From Fretibacterium fastidiosum (GTDB lineage: Bacteria > Synergistota > Synergistia > Synergistales > Aminobacteriaceae), in NCBI RefSeq assembly GCF_964642095.1, contig NZ_OZ209244.1, positions 2,604,001 through 2,668,000 on the forward strand: a stretch of 64,000 nt of DNA. Reading direction: 5' to 3'. Position 1 is the first letter of the stretch. Every line of letters starts with the position of its first letter. Below the pieces are notes generated by a model. It was not told where the DNA came from. It worked only from the letters and a program-made list of their open reading frames with translations, and made no database searches. The translations under genes and the position numbers were made by a program. This document shows positions 42,833 through 51,900 of the stretch, piece by piece.

Positions 42833-43921
42833 ATGCAGGAACACTTGACGATCGAGCAAGCGGTGGCGCGCATCGCGCCCCTGGACGCGGCGGCCGTGAG
42901 GGCCGCCGAGGAGCGCCAAAAGGGCCTGCTGAAGCCCGTGGGGAGCCTTGGGGAGCTGGAGGCGCTCTCCATTCGCCTCGCGGGCATCACGGGAAAGGTG
43001 AAGAACTCCATCGACCGGCGGGTACACCTGCTCTTCGGGTCGGACCACGGCGTCTACGACGAGGGCGTATCGGGCTCACCGCAATACTTCACCAGGGTGC
43101 TGATGGAGTTCTACGCGGCGGACGTGGGCTGCGGCATCAACGTGCTGTGCCGCAGGGCCGGGGTGGACCTCCGCCTCTTTGACCTGGGCGTCCGGGACCT
43201 GGGCCCGACGCCCAGGGTGGACGCAAGCTGCAAGCTCATGCCAAGGGGGACGGAGAACTTCGCTAGGGGACGGGCCATGACGCCCGAAACGGCGCGGCGG
43301 GCCGTCGAGTTCGGCATCGAGTGCGCGGGGCGGGCGCGGGAGGAGGGCTATCAGATCCTGGGGGCAGGCGAGGTGGGCATGGGCAACACGACGCCGGCCG
43401 CGGCTTGCATCATGGCCGCGCTGGACTCGCGGGACAGCGCCCTCGTCGGGCGCGGAGGCGGCCTGACGGACGCGGCCTTCGAGACGAAGAAGCGCGTGAT
43501 CCTCGGAGCGCTGGACCGACACCGTCCCGACCCGCAGGACGCCCTCGATATCCTGTCCTGCGTCGGAGGACTCGACCTCGCGGCCATGACGGGCGTCTTC
43601 CTGGGCTCGGCGGCCTACCGCGTCCCGGCGGTGGTCGATGGGGTGATCGCCATCGCGGCGGCGCTCCTGGCCTCCCGCATCGCCCCGCTCTCCAGGGAGT
43701 TCCTGATCGCGTCCCACCGGTCGGTGGAGCCGGCCTACGCGGCCGTGGCGGAGGCCATGGGGCTGCACCCCCTGGTCACGCTGGGCATGAGGCTGGGAGA
43801 GGGGACGGGCTGCCCCATCGCCATGCAGATCGTGGACGACGCGCTGACCGTCATGAACGAGATGGGGACCTTTGCGGAGGTGTCGCTGGAGTCGGAGTAC
43901 CGGGAGGTGCTGAAGCAATAG
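42833..43921 (+). CDS. cobT: Nicotinate-nucleotide-dimethylbenzimidazole phosphoribosyltransferase
   Basis: Makes alpha-ribazole phosphate for the lower ligand of cobalamin. The 362-residue enzyme has KPVGSLGELEALSIRLAG, FGSDHGVYDEGVS, GAGEVGMGNTTPAAA and the catalytic glutamate in GMRLGEGTGCP. ATG 42833 follows GGAGGAA at about 10 nt; a TTG at 42827 is possible. It is divergent from the cbiB-cobD-cobQ set, and a terminator with a seven-T run follows. Confidence 0.94.
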   Translation: MQEHLTIEQAVARIAPLDAAAVRAAEERQKGLLKPVGSLGELEALSIRLAGITGKVKNSIDRRVHLLFGSDHGVYDEGVSGSPQYFTRVLMEFYAADVGCGINVLCRRAGVDLRLFDLGVRDLGPTPRVDASCKLMPRGTENFARGRAMTPETARRAVEFGIECAGRAREEGYQILGAGEVGMGNTTPAAACIMAALDSRDSALVGRGGGLTDAAFETKKRVILGALDRHRPDPQDALDILSCVGGLDLAAMTGVFLGSAAYRVPAVVDGVIAIAAALLASRIAPLSREFLIASHRSVEPAYAAVAEAMGLHPLVTLGMRLGEGTGCPIAMQIVDDALTVMNEMGTFAEVSLESEYREVLKQ

Positions 43922-43939
43922 CACACACAAACGCACAAA

Positions 43940-43968
43940 TTGAAAAATCCGCCTCTTTCTGATATTCT
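43940..43968 (+). promoter_or_regulatory. gpmA promoter
   Basis: TTGAAA (43940-43945), 17-nt spacer, TATTCT (43963-43968). Its -10 box lies inside the loop of the cobT terminator, so the two signals are interleaved. Confidence 0.5.
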
Positions 43969-43997
43969 TGAGCCATACATCAGAAAGGATTTTTTTG
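43955..43997 (+). terminator. cobT terminator
   Basis: CTTTCTGAT and ATCAGAAAG form a 9-bp stem followed by GGA and seven Ts, 33 nt beyond the cobT stop: a standard intrinsic terminator. Confidence 0.75.
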
Positions 43998-44065
43998 CGT
44001 CCTTCGCGCGGACGACGCGGCCGTGCCGCGGAAGGATTCTTCAAACTTGAGGGGAGGCCTTTTCA

Positions 44066-44812
44066 GTGTACGAGATCGTCCTGATACGTCACGGCGAGAG
44101 CGCATGGAACAGGGAGAACCGCTTCACGGGCTGGACGGACGTGCCGCTGTCCGAGAAGGGCGTTCAGGAGGCCAGGGTCGCAGGGCAGCTCCTGAAGGAG
44201 GAGGGCTGCGCTTTCGACCTGGCCTTCACCTCGGTCCTGAAGCGGGCCGTCAAGACGCTGTGGTTGGTCCTGGAGGAGATGGACCTCATGTGGATTCCCA
44301 TCCGGAACTCGTGGAAGCTGAACGAGCGCCACTACGGCGCCCTCCAGGGGCTGAACAAGGCGGACACCGCGGCGAAGTACGGCGACGCGCAGGTGAAGAT
44401 CTGGCGCCGCAGCTACGACGTGCGCCCGCCGTTCCTGAAGGAGGACGACGAACGCTATCCGGGGAAGGACCCGCGCTACGCGAACCTCACGAAATCGGAA
44501 CTCCCCGCGGGCGAGTGCCTGGCGGACACCGTGGCCCGCGTGGTCCCCTACTGGCAGGAGGCCATCGTCCCGGAGGTCCGCGCCGGACGCAGGGTCATCA
44601 TCGCGGCCCACGGCAACAGCCTGAGGGCTCTCGTGAAGTACCTGGACAACATCTCCGACAAGGACATCCTGGAGCTCAACATCCCGACGGGCGTCCCGCT
44701 CCTCTACCGGCTGAACGACGACATGACGCCCGAATCCCACCGCTACCTCGGCGACGCCGACGCCATCGCCACGGCTCAGGCTGCCGTCGCGAACCAGGGC
44801 AAGGCGAAGTGA
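44066..44812 (+). CDS. gpmA: 2,3-bisphosphoglycerate-dependent phosphoglycerate mutase
   Basis: Interconverts 3- and 2-phosphoglycerate in glycolysis and gluconeogenesis. The 248-residue enzyme opens YEIVLIRHGESAWNRENRFTGW with the phosphorylated histidine in RHGE, contains LNERHYGALQGLNKAD, and ends around AAHGNSLRALVKYLD and NIPTGVPLLYRL, all GpmA hallmarks. The start is GTG 44066 behind GGGGAGG. Although it follows cobT, these motifs mark it as a true glycolytic mutase and not an alpha-ribazole phosphatase. Confidence 0.95.
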   Translation: MYEIVLIRHGESAWNRENRFTGWTDVPLSEKGVQEARVAGQLLKEEGCAFDLAFTSVLKRAVKTLWLVLEEMDLMWIPIRNSWKLNERHYGALQGLNKADTAAKYGDAQVKIWRRSYDVRPPFLKEDDERYPGKDPRYANLTKSELPAGECLADTVARVVPYWQEAIVPEVRAGRRVIIAAHGNSLRALVKYLDNISDKDILELNIPTGVPLLYRLNDDMTPESHRYLGDADAIATAQAAVANQGKAK

Positions 44813-44913
44813 TCCCAAAGCGCGGAGGACGCGCGCAATCCAAACCCGCGGTCCTGTCCTCCGAGCACGACATCGTTCATTGACTCATTTAAAACGTTAA
44901 GGAGGTCATCGTC

Positions 44914-46122
44914 ATGCGTTTTTCCGAACGAATCAAAGCGCTGTCCGCATCCCCCATTCGCCGCCTCATCCCCTACGCCGACGAGGCGAAGGCCAAGGGC
45001 AAGAAGGTCTTTCACCTCAACATCGGCCAGCCGGACATCAAGACGCCCCAGGGGTATTTTGACGCCATCCGCAGCTTCAAGGTGGACACCATCGCCTACG
45101 CCGCCTCGCAGGGGCGCAACGAGCTGCGCGACGCCATCAGCGCCTACTACCACGCCTGGGACATCCCCTACGACCGGGACGACATCTACATCACCAACGG
45201 CGGCAGCGAAGCCCTCTCCTTCGCCGTGCAAGCCATCTGCGACCCCGGCGACGAGATCCTGCTGCCGGAGCCCTTCTACGCGAACTACAACACCTTCGCC
45301 AACTCCGCGCTGGCGAAGATCGTCCCCATCCCCACGAGGGCCGAGGAGGGCTTCCACCTGCCCCCCATGGAGGTGATCGAGAAGCTCGTCACGCCCCGAA
45401 CGAGGGCCCTCTGGTTCTCGAACCCCGGCAACCCGACGGGCGCCGTCTACACCCAGAAGGAGCTGGAGGCTGCGGCCCAGCTGGCGAAGAAGCACGACCT
45501 CTACATCATCGCGGACGAGGTCTACCGCGAGTTCACCTACGACGGCGACAAGTTCACGAGCTTCGCCAGCTTCCCGGACATCCGGGACCGGGTCATCATG
45601 ATCGACTCCGTGTCCAAGCGATTCAGCGCGTGCGGCGCGCGCATCGGCTGCATCGCCATCAAGAACAAGGACTTCATGGCGCAGGTCCTGAAGCTCTGCC
45701 AGGCCCGCCTCTGCGTCTCCACGCTGGAGCAGGTGGGCGCCACGGCCCTCTACGCCACGCCCAAGAGCTACCTGGAGGAGGTCAACCGGGAGTACAAGAC
45801 GCGCCGCGACACGCTCTACAAGGCGTTGAAGGAGATCGACGGCGTCATCTGCGAGGAGCCCAAGGGCGCATTCTACATCATGGTGAAGTTCCCCGTGGAC
45901 GACTGCGAGAAGTTCATCATCTGGATGCTTCAGAACTTCGACGTCAACGGCGAGACGACCATGGGCGCGCCGGGCAGCGGCTTCTACGCCACGCCGGGGC
46001 GCGGAAAGGACGAGATGCGGCTGGCCTACGTCCTGAAGACGGAGGACCTGATCAAGTCGGGGAACATCCTGAAGCAGGCCGTAGCGGCCTACCCCGGACG
46101 CATTGAGGCCATCCGGGCATAG
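44914..46122 (+). CDS. Class I/II aminotransferase (aspartate aminotransferase-like)
   Basis: A 402-residue PLP enzyme of fold type I. Visible motifs: FHLNIGQPDIKTP, YITNGGSEALSFA, NPGNPTGAVYTQKE, IIADEVYREF and the PLP lysine in SVSKRFSACGARIG; the C-terminal arginine that binds the substrate carboxyl is in DEMRLAYVLK. Substrates are probably aspartate, glutamate or aromatic amino acids; the sequence alone does not decide. A good SD (AGGAGG) precedes ATG 44914, and a terminator with eight Ts follows. Confidence 0.92.
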   Translation: MRFSERIKALSASPIRRLIPYADEAKAKGKKVFHLNIGQPDIKTPQGYFDAIRSFKVDTIAYAASQGRNELRDAISAYYHAWDIPYDRDDIYITNGGSEALSFAVQAICDPGDEILLPEPFYANYNTFANSALAKIVPIPTRAEEGFHLPPMEVIEKLVTPRTRALWFSNPGNPTGAVYTQKELEAAAQLAKKHDLYIIADEVYREFTYDGDKFTSFASFPDIRDRVIMIDSVSKRFSACGARIGCIAIKNKDFMAQVLKLCQARLCVSTLEQVGATALYATPKSYLEEVNREYKTRRDTLYKALKEIDGVICEEPKGAFYIMVKFPVDDCEKFIIWMLQNFDVNGETTMGAPGSGFYATPGRGKDEMRLAYVLKTEDLIKSGNILKQAVAAYPGRIEAIRA

Positions 46123-46137
46123 CGTCGGCCCAACGCA

Positions 46138-46173
46138 GGGGCTGGCGGGGGGCACCCTGCCGGCCTTTTTTTT
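46138..46173 (+). terminator. Intrinsic terminator after the aminotransferase
   Basis: GGCTGGC and GCCGGCC with one G-T pair close a loop containing GGGGG/CCC pairings, followed by eight Ts. Confidence 0.8.
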
Positions 46174-46217
46174 CAAGCCCGGGCAAAAAGCCAAAGATTA
46201 AGGAGCTGCGTCATTCC

Positions 46218-46916
46218 ATGGAATTTTTAAGCGGGGTCCCCGCCGGGGGAACGCTCTTCAACGTCGCTGCCATCGCCCTCGGCGGCTCACTGGGCCTCGC
46301 CCTAGGGCGTTTCATCCCCGAACGCCTGAACGACACGATCTTCCACTGCATCGGGCTCTTCACGCTCTGCCTCGGCGTGGGCATGGGCCTGAAGATGCAG
46401 GACGCCGTCGCCGTCCTGGCGAGCCTCGTCCTGGGCGCACTCATCGGGGACTGGCTTCGGCTGGACGACCGGCTGAACGGGCTGGGCGACCTCCTGAAGG
46501 CGCGGTTTCACCTTGCGGAAGGCCCCTTCACACAGGGGTTTGTCACGGCGACGCTGCTCTTCTGCATCGGCTCCATGGCCATCATCGGCGCCATCGACGA
46601 CGGCCTGCGCCACGACCCCACGTTGCTCGTGACAAAGGGCGTCATAGACGGCGTCGCGTCCGTCTTCCTGGCCGGGTCCTTAGGACCGGGGGTCCTGTTC
46701 TCCGTCCTGCCGATAGCCCTCTATCAGGGCGGGCTGACCCTTCTGGCGGTCCACATGGCGCCCTTCCTCACGGAGCGGCTGTACACCAACCTGTCGGCCC
46801 TGGGAGGGCTCATGATCCTCGGCATCGGGCTGAACCTCCTGGGGCTCACGAAGCTCAAGCTCTGCGACCTGCTGCCCGGCCTGGCGCTGGTCGTCCTCAT
46901 CACGGTGCTGCTGTAA
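46218..46916 (+). CDS. DUF554 family integral membrane protein
   Basis: A 232-residue protein with about six membrane segments, starting GTLFNVAAIALGGSLGLALG. The DUF554 (YdfK-like) signature is visible in FIPERLNDTIFHCIGLFTLCLGVGM, GALIGDWLRLDDRL, GFVTATLLFCIGSMAIIGAIDDGL and the ending NLLGLTKLKLCDLLPGL. Function is unknown; it may be a transporter or channel. AAGGAG lies about 12 nt upstream. The 231-bp gap after it holds a small GCGCTCC/GGAGCGC hairpin near 46942 and no gene. Confidence 0.9.
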   Translation: MEFLSGVPAGGTLFNVAAIALGGSLGLALGRFIPERLNDTIFHCIGLFTLCLGVGMGLKMQDAVAVLASLVLGALIGDWLRLDDRLNGLGDLLKARFHLAEGPFTQGFVTATLLFCIGSMAIIGAIDDGLRHDPTLLVTKGVIDGVASVFLAGSLGPGVLFSVLPIALYQGGLTLLAVHMAPFLTERLYTNLSALGGLMILGIGLNLLGLTKLKLCDLLPGLALVVLITVLL

Positions 46917-47147
46917 CCGGCCTGGGACCGTCGCCGTGCGTGCGCTCCCGGAGCGCAAGGCCACACAGCGAGTTTCTGCCAATCGTGGTTTTGTCCTCCA
47001 AATCCACAGGTTGTGGCAACCTTATCGGGGATCAAGGCCGTTATTGTTCAAGTCAAGCTGACTCAGGCCTTGCCCCATCAGGTGCGGCAGAAAACGCACG
47101 AACCCCGTTTCTGCCGCACGTTAAAAACTTTGCCTGCGAATTGGGGA

Positions 47148-48581
47148 TCAATCTTGAACTACAATTTTCACCCAAGGCGTTTCCTTCGTTCTTCCTCTGC
47201 TATGAAAGTAGCTCATACTCCATTCAAAAACGCCGTTTCTTGGAGGAATCCACTCCGCATAGTTTTCAGTGCCTATTCGAAGGTCGGCTACAATACGTTT
47301 ACCACCAGCTTCACGAACCTGCCAGAAACTCGAACTCATAACGTCGCCCATCGAACTGTCAAAAGAGGTGACGCTTAAAGTAATCTTTTCTCCTTTTGAA
47401 AAGACGCTTCCCCAAACCGGGTTCAAAGGAACAGGTGTTTGCGGTTGAATCGGTTGTTTTAGACGAACAACCGATTCCTGGGGAGGGACGAGTTTCGGCG
47501 TGATTAAAACTGGTATGGAGGCCTTTTGCCCTCGGAAATTTGCATGCATAACCGTCCTGCCCGGTTTTATCCCTTCAATAAATCCCTCTTCCGTTACCCT
47601 TGCCATTGACGGATCTTCAAAGCTGTAGTACGTTCCAAACAGAGCGGGTGAGGATACTTCCCAATCCTCAGCCTTACCCTGCGCTATCAGCAAAGGCAAT
47701 ACATCCTTCCCCTCTTCGCTGACGATAACCATCGTATCACGAAAGTAAAGGAGAGAAACAGCGCCTACGTGCGGCGTCACATCAAGTTTTATAGCCCGGG
47801 AAGCAAGCCATTGTTTTGTCGTCGGGTCAATCATTCGCGCAAACAAAGTGTATCTTCCAGGTTTATCAACAGCTGATCGAATCATGAAATGACCCTCTTC
47901 GTCAAGATCAGTTTCAATCAGGCGTTCACCTCCGGAGAACAGACTCATTAAAGAGGGCAAACCATCAAATACCTCAATGATTATCTCTCCGCCAACACCA
48001 GACGAGTTGGGGCTTACATTACCATGAAGGACAAATTCCTCCCCGACCTTGATTGGGTTTTTCACCAGGGACACATCAATTTTTTTCTCGGGAAACAGGC
48101 GTTTGGTTGCTGAGCTTTTTTTATCGGAATATGGATAGTTATGCAATAATATCCTCGGCGTTTCCAGAATTCTTCTATCTTCTGCCGGCGTACCCTCTTC
48201 CGTCAATACAGCGTATTTTGTAAAACTCCCCAAACCAACGACCCCGGAATTAAACTCACACTCTATATGGTTTTCACTGATTACATTTTTTTTCGCTTCC
48301 TGTTGACAATCGTTTCCAAACAAAACAATATTTACAGCATATTTATCGTAACGCCCCTTTTTTCTCCAATCAAATTCAGGGGAAGGCAGGTTGTGCGCTC
48401 CTGTTTTTTTCCATTCAAGCTCTTTGCCCAGCTTCAAAGGAGGCATATTTTTAAGCAAAATAGGCAAGTCCCCTGAAGCTGTAACTCTTTCAGGATATTT
48501 TACTTCGGCAGCAACACTTCCACCCGAAAATCCGGGAAAAATCATTATCGTAAATATGCATAACAACAAGTTCTTTTTCAT
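47148..48581 (-). CDS. Exported hypothetical protein with Ig-like repeats, AT-rich
   Basis: A 477-residue protein with a signal peptide (MKKNLLLCIFTIMIFPGFSG, cleavage near VAA). No enzyme motif was recognised. Residues about 195-290 and 300-390 are beta-rich; the segment DPSMARVTEEGFIEGIKPGRTVMHA resembles bacterial Ig-like (Big_2) domains, which are often adhesive or surface proteins. The C-terminal segment (KGEKITLSVTSFDSSM) looks like another beta sandwich. The gene is clearly AT-richer than its neighbours and lies beside repeat C, so it is probably acquired. Secretion is well supported; function is unknown. Confidence 0.75.
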   Translation of the reverse strand: MKKNLLLCIFTIMIFPGFSGGSVAAEVKYPERVTASGDLPILLKNMPPLKLGKELEWKKTGAHNLPSPEFDWRKKGRYDKYAVNIVLFGNDCQQEAKKNVISENHIECEFNSGVVGLGSFTKYAVLTEEGTPAEDRRILETPRILLHNYPYSDKKSSATKRLFPEKKIDVSLVKNPIKVGEEFVLHGNVSPNSSGVGGEIIIEVFDGLPSLMSLFSGGERLIETDLDEEGHFMIRSAVDKPGRYTLFARMIDPTTKQWLASRAIKLDVTPHVGAVSLLYFRDTMVIVSEEGKDVLPLLIAQGKAEDWEVSSPALFGTYYSFEDPSMARVTEEGFIEGIKPGRTVMHANFRGQKASIPVLITPKLVPPQESVVRLKQPIQPQTPVPLNPVWGSVFSKGEKITLSVTSFDSSMGDVMSSSFWQVREAGGKRIVADLRIGTENYAEWIPPRNGVFEWSMSYFHSRGRTKETPWVKIVVQD

Positions 48582-48636
48582 CTCGCACTTCCTCCTCCCG
48601 GAATAAGTTACTGAACGATATCCACACCCATAATAA

Positions 48637-48900
48637 TACCAAATCGCGTTTAATATGGATTGCCTCCCCTGATGAAGCTCCTAAGTTCGACGACGCAAAT
48701 CAAAGATTTGCTGTCTCACTTATGAAAGGGGAGGTGGTTCGCGTCAGCGAACCGGAGGGGGTCAGCCATACGACACGACTTACGGACGCCGACAGGCGGT
48801 CGGCGTCGTGTCGGTCGGCTGAGGGCGAAGGAAGTCCGGGGGACTTCCGTAGCTCGGCCAGACGACGCAGCTTATGCAATCGCGTCAGCGATTGCGGCAC
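48637..48900. repeat. Modular hairpin repeat, copy C (right end missing, nested insertion)
   Basis: Begins TACCAAATCGCGTTTAATATGG like copies A and B but stops after its second cassette (GCAATCGC/GCGATTGC), abutting the RND terminator, so the right inverted end is lost. Its first cassette after the CAGCCATACGAC-type boundary is GACGCCGAC-aggcg-GTCGGCGTC (48785-48807), the type seen in copy B but with perfect pairing. At 48673-48722 a 50-nt segment containing GCAAATC-aaa-GATTTGC is inserted in the first hairpin loop between two TGA copies, which looks like a smaller hairpin unit that moved into it. Confidence 0.75.
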
Positions 48901-48907
48901 AAAGTTT

Positions 48908-48948
48908 AAAGCAGGGGCGGCGGGATCAATCCCGCCGCCCCTGCTTTT
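48908..48948. terminator. Bidirectional terminator of the RND operon
   Basis: GCAGGGGCGGCGGG and CCCGCCGCCCCTGC form a perfect 14-bp stem around atcaat, with A and T runs on the two sides. It overlaps the RND stop codon by two bases. Confidence 0.85.
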
Positions 48949-51900
48949 ACGCTTTACACCTCTGCGTGCCCCTCCGCCAGTTGGCCCCTGCGCCCCTGTG
49001 CCTCCCCAGGAACAGCCGGATGCGCCAGGTGAGCTTGTACGCCGACGGGATGAAGACCATCGCCAAAGAGCCGCCCGCCAGCAGCCCGCCGATGGCGACC
49101 ACCGCGATGGGAAGCTTCATCTCGGCCCCGCGTCCCGTCGAGAGCAGGGGGATCAGGGAGACGACAGACGTGACGACCGCCATGACCAGGGACTTGAAGC
49201 GCACCACGCAGGCCTCCTCGATGGCCTCGTAGGGGTGCTTGCCCTGCCCCCTCAGGACCTCGGCGTAGTCCACGATGACGATGGCGTTGTTGACCACCAT
49301 GCCCACCAGCATGATCATGCCGATGATGGCGAAGATCGAGATGTTGACGCCCGTGACGATCAGGGCCGGCACCACGCCGATGGCCGCCATGGGCACCGTG
49401 AAGAGGATAATCGCCGCGTAGGTCCAGGACTCCAGGATGGCCGCCACCACCAGGTAGGTGATGACGATGGCGATGACGAGGGTGCGGATCAGCTCGGCGA
49501 ACTCCTCCGCCATGTCCTCGGCCTCGCCGCCGAAGGAGATCGTGACGCCCTCGGGCAGGGTCATGGCGTCCGTTATCTCCTTCATGCGCGCGTTGCCCTC
49601 GCCCGTCGTGATGTAGCGCACGCGGCCCGTCACGGGCACGATGCGGACGCGGTCCTTGCGCTGAATCTCCGTCGGCGCGTCGCCCCAGACGACGTTCGCC
49701 ATCTCGTCGAGGGGCACCAGGCCGTTGCCCGTCATGACGGGCAGCTCATGCACCTTGAAGATGTCCCCGGCCTTCTCCCGGCTGAGCCGCGCCTTGATAT
49801 CGTACTCGTAGCCGTCCTGGCGGAACTTTCCCGAATTCATGCCGATGAGGTAGCCGCGGACGATGCGCGCCAGATCCGCAATGTTGAGCCCCAGGGGCGA
49901 GAGGCGCCAGCGGATGGGCTCCACCCGAAGCTCCGGCTTGCCCAGCTCCATTCCGATCGCGAGGTCGCGCACGCCCGGCACCTTGCGCCCGCGGGCGCGA
50001 ATCTCCTCCGCCACCGAGTACAGCACGTTCAGGTCCGTCCCCCTGACCTCGATGGAGATGGGGTCGCTGAAGCCGGCGCGGGTTGCCGAAACGGAGTACT
50101 CCACGCCGGGAAGCGTCGCAAGGAAGGGACGGATGCGGTCCGCGATCTCCTGGGTGGAGGGCCGCCCCTCCTCCGCGTTGACGAGGTAGAGGCTGACGTT
50201 CGCCTCGTTCAAGGCCTGGCTGCGCATGGACCCCGCCACGCTCGAGACGACGCTGCGAATCCACTTGCGGTCCTCCATCCCCTCGATGAAGGCCTCGACC
50301 TGCTCCAGGACGTCCCGCGTCCGGGTGATGGAGGCGTTGTTGTCAAGCGTCACCAAGATGCGGATCGTTCCGTCGTCCGACTCCGGCATGAACTGGGTTC
50401 CGACGAAGCCGCCCAGCTTCAGCGAGCCCCAGGTCATCAGGAGCACCAGGAGGACTGTGGAGGCCGGGAACCGCATGGCCCCCTTCAGCAGGAGGACGAA
50501 GAGGTCGCGGAACCCGTCGAAGAGCCAATTCCACCACCCCGTCAGGATGCGGCCCATGAGGGGCAGCTCCGCGTCACCCTCCTGGCGCCTGATGCGCGCC
50601 GCCATGCAGGGCGTGACGGCCATCGTCACCCACAGCGAGAAGATCGTGGCGTAGACGATCGTGACGGCGTAGGGCCTCAGGAACTGGCCCGAAATCGTGT
50701 TCATCATGGCCACGGGCATGAACACGCCGAGGTTCGTCAGGACGCCCGCCAGGACGGAGACCGATATCTCCACCGTCCCGTCCTCCGCCGCCTTGAAGGG
50801 GTCGCAGCCCATGTCGCGGTAGCGGTAGATGTTCTGGATGATGAGGATGGCGTTCATCACCAGCGTGCCCATGGAGAGAGCCAACCCCAGGGTGCTCATC
50901 AGGTTCAGCGTGTAGCCGTACATCTGGAGCGGCACGAAGGTGGCCGCGAAGGCCACGGGCATGGAGCAGGCCACGATGAAGGTGGCCGACAGGCGCCCAA
51001 GGAAGAGGTAGATCACCAGGGCCGTCAGCAGGATGCCGATGCCCGTGTCCCGCACGATGTTCTTGACGGCGGACTCCACGTAGGAGGTGTCGTCCTGGGT
51101 GTACTCGTAGGTGAAGGCGGGGTAGTCCCTCATCAGGCGCGCCAGCTGGCGCTTGATCTCCGCGCCGGCCTTCACGACGTCCGCGTTGGAGCTGGGGCTG
51201 ACGCGCAGCAGCACCACGGGGCTGCCGTTGGCGCGGGCGAGGCTGCGCTGGTCCACCTCCGCATCCACCACCTGCCCCAGCATGGAGAGCCGCACCGGCT
51301 CTCCCCTGGAGGTGGGGATCAGGATGTTCTCCAGCTGCTCCACGTCGTTGAACTCGCCCACCAGGCGCAGGGATATCTCGTCCTGCCTCTGGGTGACGTA
51401 GCCGGTGGGCGTGGTCTGGTTGTTGGCCGCCACCACGTTGCAGACCTGGAGGTAGTTGATGCCGTACTCGTTGAGCGCCGAGGGGTCCAGCAGTATCTGG
51501 ATCTGGCGGTCCCGGCCTCCGGAGACGTAGGCCTGCCCCACGCCCTCGACGCGCGACACGATGGGCTGGATGCGGTCCTCGATGATTTTCTTCGCCGCCT
51601 TCTCCGGCATGGAGTCCGCGGCAAAGGCGACGGTGAGGAAGGGCTGAGAGCTGATGTCGAACTTCATGCAGACGGGCTCGTCCGCGCCGTCCGGGAGGTC
51701 CGGGATTGCCGCCTTGACCTCGTTGTTGACGTTCAAGAGCGCCAGGTCCTGATTCGTCCCGGACTCCATCTCCACGGCGATCATGGACACGCCGTCCTGG
51801 GAGTAGCTGGTGAGGGACTTCAGGTTGTCCACGTCGGCCAACTCGTCCTCGATCCTCTTGGTCACCAGCTGTTCGATCTCGTTGGGGCCTGCGCCGTCGT

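Noticed and set aside
44066..44812. Reading gpmA as an alpha-ribazole phosphatase because it follows cobT
   Set aside because: FTGWTD, LNERHYGALQGLNK and NIPTGVPL are glycolytic GpmA motifs, and a promoter and terminator separate it from cobT.
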